Assembly (NCBI GenBank): GCA_001414345.1
Contig: LLCB01000106.1
Span: forward strand, 62,001-126,000
Reading direction: 5' to 3'
DNA from: Hymenoscyphus infarciens
Taxonomy: Eukaryota > Ascomycota > Leotiomycetes > Helotiales > Helotiaceae
Length of the DNA: 64,000 nucleotides
The notes beneath the pieces are model-generated. The model searched no databases, was not told the DNA's origin, and worked only from the letters and a program-made list of their open reading frames with translations. How positions within the stretch are numbered: the stretch's first letter is position 1; every line of letters starts with the position of its first letter. Position numbers and translations under genes: made by a program. Shown piece after piece: positions 33,070 through 48,279 of the stretch.

Positions 33070-35425
33070 TTAGCTATTAATAACTATTAATAAAAGAATA
33101 ATAAATTAGATAAGTAATATTACTAAGTTCTTCTATATACTATTAGTAGCTTAGCTACTAATAAAGTATATATAAAAGTAATATACTTTCTACTTATAAA
33201 GTTAATATAGTATTTAATAACTATTAATAGAAGAAGAATAACTTACTAAGTTACTATTACTTATTTCTTCTATATACTATTAGTAGCTTAGCTACTAATA
33301 AAGTATATATAAAAGTAATATACTTTCTACTTATAAAGTTAATATAGTATTTAATAACTATTAATAGAAGAAGAATAACTTACTAAGTTACTATTACTTA
33401 TTTCTTCTATATACTATTAGTAGCTTAGCTACTAATAAAGTATATATAAAAGTAATATACTTTCTACTTATAAAGTTAATATAGTATTTAATAACTATTA
33501 ATAGAAGAAGAATAACTTACTAAGTTACTATTACTTATTTCTTCTATATACTATTAGTAGCTTAGCTACTAATAAATTATATATAAAAGTAATATACTGT
33601 CTACTTATAAAGTAGATATAGTATATAATAACTATTAATAAAAGAAGAATAATATATATAGTTACTACTACTTAGTTCTTATATATACTATTAGTAGCTT
33701 AGCTATAAATAAAGTATATATAATATTTAATAACTATTAATAAAAGAAGAATAAAGTAGATAGTTACTACTACTTAGTTCTTCTATATACTATTAGTAGC
33801 TTAGCTACTAATAAAGTATATATAAAAGTAATATACTTTCTACTTATAATATAGATATAGTATATAATAACTATTAATAAAAGAAGAATAAACAAGATAG
33901 TTACTACTACTTAGTTCTTATATATACTATTAGTAGCTTAGCTACTAATAAAGTATATATAAAAGTAATATACTTCCTACTTATAAAGTAGATATAATAT
34001 ATAATAACTATTAATAAAAGAAGAATAAACTAGATAGTTACTACTACTTAGTTCTTATATATACTATTAGTAGCTTAGCTACTAATAAAGTATATATAAT
34101 ATTTAATAACTATTAATAAAAGGAGAATAAAGTAAATAGTTACTACTACTTAGTTCTTATATATACTATTAGTAGCTTAGCTACTAATAAATTATATATA
34201 AAAGTAATATACTTTCTACTTATAATATAGATATAGTATATAATAACTATTAATAAAAGAAGAATAAACAAGATAGTTACTACTACTTAGTTCTTATATA
34301 TACTATTAGTAGCTTAGCTACTAATAAAGTATATATAATATTTAATAACTATCTATAAAAGAAGAATAAAGTAGATAGTTACTATTACTTAGTTCTTTTA
34401 TATACTATTAGTAGCTTAGCTACTAATAAAGTATATATAATAGTAATATATTCCCTAGTTATAAAGTAGATATAGTATATAATAACTATTAATAAAACAA
34501 GAATAAACTAGATAGTTACTACTACTTAGTTCTTATATATACTATTAGTACCTTAGCTACGAATAAAGTATATATAAAAGTAATATACTTTCTACTTATA
34601 AAGTAGATATAGTATATAATAACTACTAATAAAAGAAGAATAATATACGTAGTTACTACTACTTAGTTCTTATATATACTATTAGTAGCTTAGCTACTAA
34701 CAAAGTATATATGATATTTAATATATTTCCTACTTATAAAGTAGATATAATATATAATAACTATTAGTAAAAGAAGAATAAAGTAGATAGTTACTACTAC
34801 TAAGTTCTTCTATATACTATTAGTAGCTTAGCTACTAATAAAGTATATATAAAAGTAATATACTTTCTACTTATAATATAGATATAGTTTATAATAACTA
34901 TTAATATAAGAAGAATAACTTACTAAGTTACTACTACTTAGTTCTTATATATGCTATTAGTAGCTTAGCTACTAATAAAGTATAGATAATAGTAATATAT
35001 TTCCTACTTATAAAGTAGATATAGTATATAATAACTATTAATAAAAGAAGAATAATATACGTAGTTACTAGTACTTAGTTCTTATATATACTATTAGTAG
35101 CTTAGCTACTAATAAAGTATATATAATAGTAATATATTCTCTACTTATAAAGTAGATATAGTATATAATAACTATTAATAAAAGAAGAATAAACTAGATA
35201 GTTACTACTACTTAGTTCTTATATATACTATTAGTAGCTTAGCTACTAATAAAGTATATATAAAAGTAATATATTTCCTACTTATAAAGTAGATATAGTA
35301 TATAATAACTATTAATAACGTATATATTAAACTATTTATATATTTCCTACTTATAAAGTAGATATAATATCTAATAACTATTTATAAAAGAAGAATAAAT
35401 TAGATAGTTACTACTACTTAGTCCT
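33070..35425 (+). repeat. 137-bp satellite array, left arm
   Basis: About 17 head-to-tail units. The core AGTAGCTTAGCTACT, an almost perfect palindrome, starts at 33,145, 33,282, 33,419, 33,556 and 33,693, then 33,795, 33,932 and so on, giving a 137-bp period. A 102-103-bp variant recurs (33,693-33,795, 34,068-34,171, 34,308-34,410) and lacks the segment between the core and 'taataactattaata'. Each unit also contains 'agaagaataaactagatagt' and 'ttactactacttag'. No coding potential. Confidence 0.92.
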
Positions 35426-38400
35426 TATATATACTCTTGAATAATTTTATTATAATATTAAGAGACTCTTTATAAAATAATAAAAAGTACTATTTAATTC
35501 TTAGTAAGAAATATAATATATAGCTATTATTATTATTCTATCTTTAGTCTATCTCTAGATTTTACTTAATAATTTTATAAGTAAACGTCCTAGTATTTAG
35601 TATTTTAACCTTATAAATTAGTCTTTATATATTAGTATTTATACTTATAATTTAGAGTAAGAGAACTAGAATTATACTTAAGAATTATAAAAGAGTATAA
35701 GAATTAGTACTAAAGATATAAATTAAAAAAGAGCTTTTAAATTAAAAAAGAGTATAGGAAAAAGAACTAGGTATAGAAAATTACTAAGAGCTTAAGAATT
35801 AGAGAGAAAGACTTAAAGAATTAGTAAAATTAAAAAAGAGTATAAGAATTAAAATAAAGAGAATATATTTAATAACTTATTATAGTTAATTATTATATAG
35901 CTAATCGACTTCGTCTAGTCTATTTCTAATTTTATACTCTATAAAGGTGCTAGTAATATTAAACTATTACTTTATAAGTAGTATATATCTACCTATTATA
36001 AGATAATAAGTCTATTATTCTCTAATCTATTTTAAATAGTAAGACTTAGTTAAGATAATATTAACTTTTAAATTTACCTTAAATACTAAGTTTAAACTTA
36101 GATTTATTATTATATTGATTTTTAGTAAGTAGACTTACCTTTACCTCTACTACCTCTACTTACTAACCTATAATACCTACTTCTACTTTCTTACCTAAAG
36201 TACTTTACTTCTATTATAACGTTATAATATATCTTCTTAAAAGTCTAGCTATATCCTAGCTTATATTATATTATAAGTTATAATTCGTTCCCTCTTTAAT
36301 ATCTTTCTACTAATAAAGTTCTTCTAGCTACTTTTCCTCTAACTATAATTCTAACTTATATCTTTAAATACTTATAATTAGTAATAAAGTAATATCTTCT
36401 TTACTTATAAGAGCTTCTAGTCTAGATAAGGGAATTAATAACGATTTTTAGAGTATTATTAATCCTCTTACCTAAAGTAACTACTTATACGTCTATATAA
36501 CTAAGATAATAGATATAAAATTCAATGTTTTATTAGTATTATTTTTAAAATTTATATAAGTAAACACCTTAGCTTTAGTAAAAGAGTATAATAAGTTTAT
36601 TAAGTAAAACCCTAATCTTATAATAGTACTTAGGAAGTTTAAGATTACTTTAATAACTTTATAAATAAAGTAAACTTAAGTTAAAGACTATTATTAAGTT
36701 ATATAATAATAAGAAGAAAATAAGTATAAGAAGTAGAAAGAGGATACTATTATAGAGGTATAGAGTTCTTTTTCTAATAGTATATATAATAGCTTATATA
36801 TTTTAGCTTATAGATTTCTAGAATTTAGCTAAATATAGAGCTTCTTTACTATATAAGAATCTTAATATAGGTCTTTAATTCCTTATACTTAAGTTTTACT
36901 AACTTTTAATACTTAGTCTAAGAAGAAAGTACTTAAATCTATATATAAGTTTATTAAAGAAAAGGATATCTATAAAATTTCTAAACACTTTAAAGATAAG
37001 CTTTAATACTAGGTAAAACGTACTTATATTATTATTAATAGAAAAGTAATTATTACTAAAATTAAACTAGAAGAGGATTAATATAAACTTTATAATATTA
37101 GTACTCTAGGATTTAAAAGGCTTTAACTACTTTCTTAATAGTATAAATACTACTATAGTGTTTACTTAATATAGCTTCCTCTCTCTTTCTTAATAGTACT
37201 ACTATAAATCGTATACTCTAGTACTCTAAGATATTCTAGATTTAGTTAGCTATTACTTAATAGAACTTTTCTAATTATATAAGTATAGTACTCTAGGTAT
37301 TCCTAGTATCTCTTTCTTTATATTACTAGTAGAGCTCTAGTACTTTTCTCTTTTCTCTTACTAAATATTAGTTATCTATTATACTAGAACTTAATTAATA
37401 GTATAACTCTAAAGATTCTCTACTAGTACTTATTCTTTTTCCCTTTTTTTATAATAGTAGTCTTTTATTTTATATAATAGAGCTAGTGTTCTAGTATTAA
37501 TTTATAGTATAATTTATTACTTAATAATACTAGCTATTTTATTAATAGTTTTACTTATTTTAGAGTAATTAAAATAATAGTATAACTTAGATATAAGTAG
37601 AAATAATAAAAACTTTTATAATTATAAAGTCTTTATAGTAAATATAATATTATATTTTATATTATACTCTATATAAGAATAGTAGGATTAGACCTCTTAA
37701 GCTCTAAGATTACTTTAGCTTAGTTCTAGTACTTTACTACTTATTACTTAGTCTAGTATTTAGTACTAGACTTAGAGGCTTCCTCTGATTTATTTTCTTT
37801 TAAGGTAAAGCGTTAGCTAATAGACTTACTTAGTTATAAAAGATCTCTTTTATTACTTTATAGATAATATTTTCTAGATTAAAACTTATCTATAATTACT
37901 ACTTATAGGTTTTATTATTTACTTTTCTCTAAATTATACTAGTTCTTTATTATTACTTCTTATACTCTAACTATACTAGTATTAGCTTAGAGAAAGCTTA
38001 TTCTATAGTTATACCTTTTAGTATATTACTATTTCTTATAGTTTATTTATTATTTATTATCTCTATATATCTTAGGTATACTAGTATATAAAAGTAAGGT
38101 ATATAATAAATATCTAACGTATTCTACTAGCCTTATCTTAAAAAGGTACTATTCTAGTATTCGTTCTTATTAGTAAGATATACTAGTCTTAGTATTCTCT
38201 TACTTAGTCTTATACTATAGTTACTAATATATATATATATAAGATATATAGAGAGTTAAAGAGATAAAAAGGAAAAGTAGTAGAAGATAATTAAAGTTAT
38301 ATATATTAGAGATATAGAGATTAAGAATTTATATTTTATTAATACTTCTTTAAGTTACTAGCTATAATAGCTATAGTTTTAAAATATACTTAATATCTAC

Positions 38401-41400
38401 TAACTTCTAAATATATATTTAGATATACTTAATAAGAAAAATATACTTTATAATTACTTATTTTATTATACCTTACTAAATAACTAAGCTATATATCTTA
38501 ATAAACTAGAGAAAAGGAAAAAAATATTTATTTATTATAAGTAGTTATACTATAAATTTAGCTTTAAGGTATATTTATATTAGTATTAGAATAATATATA
38601 CCTAAGAATAAGGGTTCTAATCCTAGTACGTTCTAGAATATTAGAAGATTAACTAAGAACTTAGATATATAGCTTAGATATAAGACTATTAATAATATCT
38701 CTTAGTATTATAAAACCTAGGTAGGATAGAAGACCTAGAGCTAAACTTCTAAGTTTAAGTAGGTTAATAAGATATGTTTCTAGTTTCTAGAGAGTTAGTT
38801 AATATCTTAGTAGATCCTTTTAACCTAGAGCATAATATATATATTCCTATTCTAATCTAAGTCTAGCTAGGTATTTATTAATACCTTCTATTTTACTTCT
38901 TTATCTTCTTTAACTCTAAGAAACCCTTTAGTTTTTAATATCCTTCCTTTTCCTTAAAAGAAGTTATTAATTTTATTTTAGTAGAGTTAAATAAAATTTA
39001 GATTAGCTTAGATTATAGCTATAAGTCTTATATATAATATTTTATATAACTCTCTTATCTTTTTTAAATTATATTTCCTAGTTAGGTTATTCTAGTATAT
39101 ATATTAAAAGATTATATACTAAATTTATATTAGAAAGTAGTAATAGGTTTTTATTATTATTTTAGCTTAAAAGAATCTACTAACTTTAAGAGTCTTATTC
39201 TAGTATACTTATATAATAGCTTTCTAGTTTATAGAATCTTATATAAACCTTTTTTCTAGTTTCCTCTTATATACTTATATATCCTTTTTAATTATAATAC
39301 TAAATATAGTATTTATAATATTTCTAGCTAGTTATTATATATATATATATATCTACTATTATAGTTTATCTTTTAAAGTAGAGGTATTTAATATTAGAGC
39401 GGTTTACTATATATATATAAGTTATTATATTATTATATTTTTTAGAGAAGAGGTATTTAGTATTTATATTTAGTAGAGTATTTACTTAAGAAAGTAGAAT
39501 TTAGCTATAAGAGAATCCTAGACTTAGGAAATAACTATATTACTTTAGATTTCTAGAAGCTTATAAGTGTTATTTAATAGTACTTAAATTATAGTATTAC
39601 TTCCTTAAAATAAAGAGGAGGAGGTATTAGTTATAATATCTAATAAAGTATTATAAGGTTCCTAGAAAAAGTAAAATACTTTTAGAATAGTTATAATAGT
39701 ATATAAGAACTTATATTATAGATAAAAGTACTTACTAGTCTTATAAATATACTAGTTTAGAGTAGTTTAAGAGAACTAATTCCTTTATAGTTACTTAATA
39801 GGTAATACTAGGTAGTAGTTGTTTTAGATGTTTTATACTAGGTAAGATTTCTACTAAGTCTTAGCTATATACTATACTATATAGTATAAGGTAATAATAT
39901 AACTTTATTTTATAAAAGAGTTTTATAAAATAATAATTAAAAGTAATTTTAAGTATATAAACCTATCTTTTAATCTTTAATTATTATATATTAGTAATAA
40001 TAAAGTATATCTATCTCTTTTCTAGTAAGTATTCTTATATATTATCTTCTTAATTCCCTAGGTATTAGCGTTTATATATTTACTTTTTAAATAGTCTTTT
40101 AGTAATTCGTCTCTTACTAATCCTTCTTAGTAGGTCTCTTAAAATATCTAATAAGACTAAGTAGATAAGACGTTATATTACTTATTATATATTTCTACTA
40201 TATCTACCTCTATCTAACTCTTAAGCCTAAAAGCTTAGAATTTATAAGTTATCTATTTAGCTACTAGGCTCTTTTATATCTAAGTCTTTAAATAATAAGT
40301 ATTTAGTATTTAAAATCTAGGATAGAGATAATAAGATACTTTAGTACTATATTCCTTTTAAAGATATTATAAAGAAGAGTCTATTCTTATTTAATAAATA
40401 TTACTTTAGATTTCCTCTATCTAAAGAATTATATATAATCTAAGAGCTTAAGCTACTTTTAATAATATAAAAGTAAAAGGTTAATTTTCTTATATAATAT
40501 ATAAATATAATTTAATAAGTATAAGTAGAAATAAGATTTTTAATATATCTAAAGTAGAGTAGTAAGAAGACCTAGATTAACCTAGATTTATACTATTACT
40601 TCTAATCTCTTTTTAATAAACTAGGCTTCTATAACTTAGAGTATAATATAACTATTTAAGAGGTTCTAGAAGCTAGGGTTTAAACTACTTTAAAAAACTA
40701 AAAGACTTAGCTATAATAAGATTTAGCTTATTATTATTATCTTATACTACTAATCTAATATCTCTAAGATACTATTTCTTAGATTAAATAGTATTTTAAA
40801 ACTTCTAAAGAAAGAAAGGATTTTAAGATATTCTATAATATAAAATTAATTCTTTATTTAAATATATATATTATAATACCTTATTAATATAGTTAGCTAT
40901 AAGAATATATTAAACTTACTAATAAGGGCTTTAATATATAATAGTAGTTAAAGAATTAGAAGAGAAAGGAATTATAATTATAACTTACTTCTTAGAACTC
41001 TTAAATATATCTTATTTATAAGTTCTTACTTTTATACTTCTATCTACTTATACTAATTAACTACTAGCTACTAAGTAATTAAGAATATTTAACTTAATTA
41101 ATAATAATACTAAGTCTTTATTAGTATTAGCTAGGTATTTATCTAATAAGTATAAATAATCTTATATATAAATAATTTATTAACTTTTAAAGCTATAAAG
41201 ATAAGTTTATTAAAAACATCTTAGTCTAAATCTATAAATCTTAGCTCTTTATCTTCTAAGTATTTAAAATATTTATAATTCTTTTTCTATTTAATTTTTT
41301 AAGAAAGTATAATAGTTATTATAAGGTATTATTTTTTTATTTTATATAAGTAAATTTATTTTTATTTATATTTACTTTAATTATTTAAAATACTAAGCTA

Positions 41401-44400
41401 TTTCTAGAAATCCTTATCTTAAATATCTTCTATTAGTTATTATTTAGTAAGTATAATAATTAAACGTTTACTAATAAAACTCTTAAGTTAATTCTACTAT
41501 AAAATTCTCTTTATCTATTACTAAATTACTTTTAATTTATTTTATTTATATAAGAAGTAAAGGATAGTATATGTTTCTATTACCTAAGTATTTAAAATAA
41601 GTTAGTATATAACTAGATATATAGATAGTTATAGATAGTATAGTAAATATAGCGTTTATTATACTAAAGTGTTAAAGACGTTTTAAGTAATTTTACTAAG
41701 CCTTTAGCCTCTTAGCTTATTAGTATAACCTACTTTACTTATATATATATATTTTAAACCTCTTAATTAAGGAGTTATAGTAACCTTATAAGCTTCTTTA
41801 ATTCTAAGTAGATAAAATTATAATTTACTAAAGAAGATACCTCTCTTTTTTATATTCTAAGAAAAATAGTCTAATATAACTTATAAGTATTCCTTACTAC
41901 TTAATCTACGTCTATACTCTTCTTTCTTATAGTTATTTCCTTAGTTTCCTTTTCTCTTTATAATTTACTTTTCTAGTCCTCTCTCTCTATACTTTAGTAT
42001 TATAAAATCGTACTTTATCTTATATACTAAACTAATAAAACTAGCTTATTAGTATACTTACGATTTATTTTATAAGTAAGTATAAAATACTATACTATAA
42101 ATAAAAGATAGAAAAGCTAAAGTTATATCTCTTACTAATTTAATAAGTCTTAAAGAAACTTTAAGCTTTTAAAAAATAATTAGTAGAAGAGATCTAAAAA
42201 GTATAAAAGACTATAAGCTAGTAATAGTAAAATTAGTTAGCTTAGGAGTACTATAGTACTAATATTACTAGAAAGAAGAAGAGTATATATATAACCTATT
42301 TTTAATTATCTTTAAATAAATCTAAGAGAAGACTAAAGATTAATATTTAAACTTTAAAGATAGAGCTATATACTATTCTTATTTATTACCTTATTAATTA
42401 AAGTATTAACTTCTTATCTCTTAAATAAATATATAAAAAACTAAGAGTCTTTAATCTCCTCTTAACCTTACTTATTATAAATTAACCTTAAAACCTCTAT
42501 ACTATAGTTTATTTAAAATAGTATATACTTAGATTCTTATATAATCTAATCTATAAACTCTTATACTTTATCTATAATAACTTCTTTATTAATCTTAATA
42601 TAGTTTAAGCTATAAATCCTACTTAGAACTCTTACTAGTAAGGCCTTTCTAACTATAATATTTAAAAGAAGTCTACCTTTTACTTAGTTATTTATTTTTA
42701 TAGTAGTATATAAAGTACTCTTAAGATAGAATTTAAATACTATTTATAATATAATATTTAAAGGTTTAAAATAAAGAGCTTAAATATTTTAATAGACTAA
42801 TAATAGCTTATCTTTATAAGTAAGTAACTTAAGAATAGCTAGATCTTCTTAAGCTAGAATATTTAGAAGGACTCTTTATTTACTTCTCTATCTTTATAGT
42901 AGTATATAACTCTTACTAGAAAGTAGCTTAAAAACGTTACTCTCTTTCTAGTTATAACTAAGAAGAGACTTATAATCTACTTAGTCTTTAGTAGTATATA
43001 AATCCTTATTAAAAGCTTAACTAGGAAGACTAACACTTATAGTTATATTAGATAGAGCTTTAAGTAACGTTTTTAGGATAATATCTAAGATATAGTATAA
43101 CTATATATAAAGTCTTAGCTTAAGTATTAAGTAAGGATTTAGTAATATATTATATTAGAGGGCTTTTAAAATATAACTAATTTAGCTAACTTTATTTCTA
43201 TCTAAATATAAATTAATTTATAGTAAACCTTTATCTTAAATACTTATAGCTTATAATATAAAGTGTTTTAAACTCTTAATCTATTAATTTATTATTTATT
43301 TTTACTTTTATAAATCGCTCTAATCTCTAATTTAAAGCTTATATATACCTCTAAAACCGAAGGTCTACTAATAAGTAAGATAAGTTATATATAATCCTCT
43401 TTACTCTAGTAGCTCTTATTAAATATATATATATAAGAAAATAAAAAAAAATATAGCTATTAAATTATAAAATATAAAGATAAATAGGAGTTACTACTAA
43501 AAAGGGAGTAGAGAAGAGAGGAATATAAGAGAAAAAACATAGCTTTAAGTAGCTTACTTATAAATTTTAATAGCTTACTTAATAATTTTACTATACTTAT
43601 AAAGTCTAGTAGTCTTAATACTTAGACTACTAGGTCTTAGAGAGAATTTTAAGATATATATTAGAGGTTTTAGAGTAGGAGTTATAGTAGTTTAGTAATA
43701 ATAACTCTTAAGTCTTATAACTATATATACTATATAGATAAAAGCTTTTATTATTAGTAAATTAAATTACTTTTATAAATTAAGTATTAAAAACGTAATT
43801 TATATAGATTATAAGTAGTTTTAAAAATTCTCTTATTTATATTCTTAGCTAATACTCTAATAATATTAGCTAGAAGGCCTATTATATTAGTTCTATAGTA
43901 TAAAGCTATACTATATTAATTCTTAAGTTCTTAGAGTTTAGTTATTTAAGAGGGTTACTTAGAGTTAAGTACTATAGCGGTTTAGAGTAAATCCTAGGTA
44001 CTATATAATATAGCCTCTAGTTTATACTCTACTTCTAAGTTTATCTCTTATATATTATACTAGAGGGTATTCTATAGATAAAAATTATAGAAGAGTATAT
44101 GAAATTTCATATTATAATCTCTATTAATATTATAAAGGAACTATTAATCTTTAACTAGTTACTATTACTACTCTAGTATACTTATTCTCTAAAAAGGTTC
44201 TAGATAGCTAGTTAATAATAATATAAATATTAAAGATAGATAACTATCTACTATATATCTTAACTAAAACTATATAAGTATATTAAGCTAGTTCTTCTCT
44301 CTATAAATAATAAGTTAGTAATACTAACTATATTTTAGGTCTAGAGTTATTAATCTTAATCATAGAATAGGTTATATATATCCTATCTCTTATTAATAGT

Positions 44401-47400
44401 ATCTTATCTCTTATAAAGGTCTCTAGTATAAAGTAAGCTATTAAAACCGAAGCTCTTAATAATAAATCGCTTAGGAGTCTTAAAACTTATAATAGCTATA
44501 GTACTCTCTAGTTTATAGTAGTCTATAAGGAGGCTTAAAGAACCTAATATAACTATAAAGCTAGCTAATATAATATAGAGAGTAATTCTCTAATATTATT
44601 TAAGGTTTATTAATACTTTAATATAATAGATAATAATATTATAGAGGTTAAGGATTTACTTTATAGGATTCTTATATATTATATTTTATAAGAACGTTTT
44701 CTTAGTAAATAGGTTATAGTAAAGCTTCTATTATAGATTTATTCTTTAATAAAGTAATTTAAATTATAATTACTTACTAATAATATAATTTACTTAGCTA
44801 CTCTACTTTACTAAAACTATCTATATTTCCTTTTATTTAAGTTATTTATAATTATACTTATAAATATAAAGCTAAAAATAAGTAATATAACTTTCTATAA
44901 TAAATACTAATTTCTAGAGTAGTATTTAAAGTAATTAAGAAGATTCTATTTATATCTTTAATAACTCTATTACTAGGTTAATTAAAAGAAATAAATATAC
45001 TATTATTAAAGAGTACTTTATTTATAAGATCTTCTATAATATTTTCTAAAATATATAAGAGTAGTAAAGAATATTACTCTCTTACTAGAAATTATATACT
45101 ATTATTATCTAGCTAAGAGAGTATTATTATAGTAAGAGCTATTAGAAAGAGGTCTTATAATATCGTCTAGAACTATATACTTTATAAAAACTAGGCTTTT
45201 TATATAAATAAGAGTTTATTAATATACTTATAAGCCTCTACTTCCTTTAACTAGAGAGATGTTTCTAGCCTAATATTACTATTCTAATAAGAATCTAGCT
45301 ACTTTATTATTAATTTCTCTTACTTTATTATTTCTCTCTTTTTAAAGTAGAAAAAACCCTATTATTAAAAAGCTTATCTTTTAGCTTAAATAAAGTTATT
45401 AATTTTTAGATAATAAAGGAATATAAAATAATAATTAAGTCTAACTAATACTAATAGCCTAACTCTAACCTACTTATATAGTTTTATAATTTCCTTTTTA
45501 TAGTTCTTCTTTATCTTTATAACTATATTATACTAGTATATATTAATAATAATAGTTTTTTAAATTAGTAAAAGAAAGTTATATTAAGCCTTATAATTTA
45601 TTTCTATAGTAAAAAGACTATTTACTTTAAAGGATTCTTATTATATTTACTAAATAGTACTCTTAGTTAAACTCTATAATTCTACTTTTAAAATATATCT
45701 TATCTTTACTATAGCTAGAACTCTTTTATATAATCTTATAAGTCTTATATATATCTTTAAAGAGACTAGAATCTATAATCTACCTATTCTTATAAAACTA
45801 CCTATACTAGTCTTACTAAAGTATTAAGTAAGAGAGTTAGAATAGTAGTACTCTTAGTACTTTAGATATTCTAGGTATACTAAGTTAAGTAGAATATGCT
45901 TTATAGGTATAATAAGATAATAAGGTTTTAAGATAGGTATTTAAGAGTAGGTAATAATAGATAGATTATCTTAAGAGTATAAAATATATAATAATAAGAA
46001 GATAATATAAGTCTAGTATAAAGAGTAGTAGGATTTGAAAGTTATAAGATAGGAGGAATATAATTATAGTAGAAAGAGCTTAAATTACTAGTAGGTGTGT
46101 TTAAGCTTTAGAGAATACTATCTTATATAATAATATTAAGAAGATAAAAGGTATAATAGAGATTAATAAGAGGTGATTTCTAGGTTATATTCTAGTTTTA
46201 TAACTAGAGAAGAGAAAATGTGTTTATATACTAGAATAATAGTAATCTTATTTATAGTAAAGAACGTTAGATATAGAAATTAATTTTTTCCTTAAAATAT
46301 AAGTACTTTTTAGAGGTTTTAAATATCTAAGTCTAGTTACTTTTCTTTAGATTCTAGTAAGTAACTACTTATCTATTAAATATATTTAATTATTATTATT
46401 CTACTTACTTTATTAGTAGCTAAGCTATTAATATATATTCTACTTATATTATTAGTAACTAAGCTATTAATAATCTATTAGATAAATAGTTATTATATAT
46501 ATCTTTATATTAAACTTATATTATATTCTATTTACTTTATTAGTCTTATATCTAAGCTAGAAAGATATATTTAATATATAATTATTAGAAAATATATATA
46601 TTATACTTAAAAGCCTATTTAGCTTATAAATATATAGAATATATACTACTAAGAAATAAGAGATAATATATATATATACTAGTACTTAGTATATATATAT
46701 AAAAGTAATATAAATCTCTTATTTAACCTTATAAATCTTAGTAGATATATAAATAGAATATATACTATTAAAAAAAGATTTAGATCTCTAGAAGTATAAA
46801 TCTTTAAAAGTTTATATATATCTTTTATCTACTCTACTACCTAGTACTATTACTACTACTATAGCTTTATATCTTATATACTAATATATATTCTAATATA
46901 TATACTATAAGCTAAACGATTACTTAATATATTAAAGAAGAATTAAAGATATATATTAACTTATCTCTTTAGTTATTCTTATACTCTATATAATTTAGTA
47001 GAATGTAATTCTAATCTTATATTTCTAGCTCTAATATAACTAAATATTAAAATTATTATCTTATTCTTTAAATTCTACTAAAGTATATAATAATATAGAA
47101 ATTTAATAATAATTTATCTCTAATCTTATAATTAAAATGCTCTACTAAAAAAAAAAAATATATTTTAGTATAAGTTAGCTAATAATATAAGTATATAAGC
47201 TAAGTTTCTCTTATCTACTTCTACTACTTCTACTACTACTTTTATACTCTTTTATTCTTCTTTTTAATTAATATACTTTCTCTAGAATAGTATAAAACTA
47301 ATACTTCTAGTATAAAAAAGCCTACTAAAAAAGTTCTTAAAAAGAAGGTCTCTTAAATATATAGCGTACTTATCTTATATATATTAAACTAAGAGCTAGT

Positions 47401-48279
47401 ATAAGTAGTATAATATATATATTTATAGTAGTAATTAGCTATATTAGAAAGAATTTTATAGAAAAGAGATTAAAGAGATAGAAAGAGACGTATTTCTACT
47501 ATATATAGAGTAAGTATAAATAGCTTTAATTTAGATTTTAATATCTTATTACTTCTAAACTAGTTTAGTAGTATTATAGTTTAAAGCTACTTAGATTTTA
47601 GTCTAAAACTACTTTAAATAAGAGAAGTTTTAAACTAGACTACTAAACGCGTCTATATATAGAGTATAAGAATAACTAAAGTAATATAAGGTTACTATTT
47701 AAGATATCTTATTAAAAGAACTATTTTACTCTCTAATTATTTTAAAAGAACTAATTTACCTCTTTTAAAAAGAGAGATATTCTAGTTAGCTAAATATTTC
47801 TCTTTTTTATTAGTTTTATTATATTAATATATTAAAAAGATAATAATTATAATAAAATTCTCTAATCGTTTATCTTAAGTCTTAATTCTATCTCTAGTAT
47901 CTCTAGCTTAAATAGTACTATTAAAATTTATCTTAGTACTATTTATATTATTTTCCTTCTAAATAGCTATATTCTATTTCTCTATCTTCTTAGCCTTCTT
48001 ATTAATATACTTAAATAGAAAGCTACTCTTTCTCTTTATACTACTAGTATCTCTCTTCTTATTACTATATACTTAATCTAAAAGTCTAGGTCTAATTAGA
48101 CGTTCTTTTCTATCTAGAGTAGCTTCTTAATAAACTAGAGTACTAGTATAATAGTAGTAGTAGTAGATAAGATAGAAGATAGAGAAGAAATAGCTAATAT
48201 AATAGTCGAGTAATAAAGTTCTACTATTTTAATATATAAGCTTCTAGTTACTAAAGTTTAGATATAAATATAAATATAT
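35426..48279. other. 12.8 kb of RIP-saturated DNA between the satellite arrays; no gene recognised
   Basis: CpA and TpG are almost absent and no frame stays open. No motif of reverse transcriptase, integrase, DDE transposase or tyrosine recombinase could be read on either strand. A degenerate pair of satellite cores ('agtagctaagctattaat') lies at about 46,420-46,475, separated from the right array by 1.8 kb. The length would accommodate one or more large transposon genes, but none is shown. Confidence 0.6.

Noticed and set aside
33070..35425. CRISPR-like regular repeats
   Set aside because: The whole 137-bp unit is repeated with no unique spacers, in a eukaryotic context; it is a satellite.
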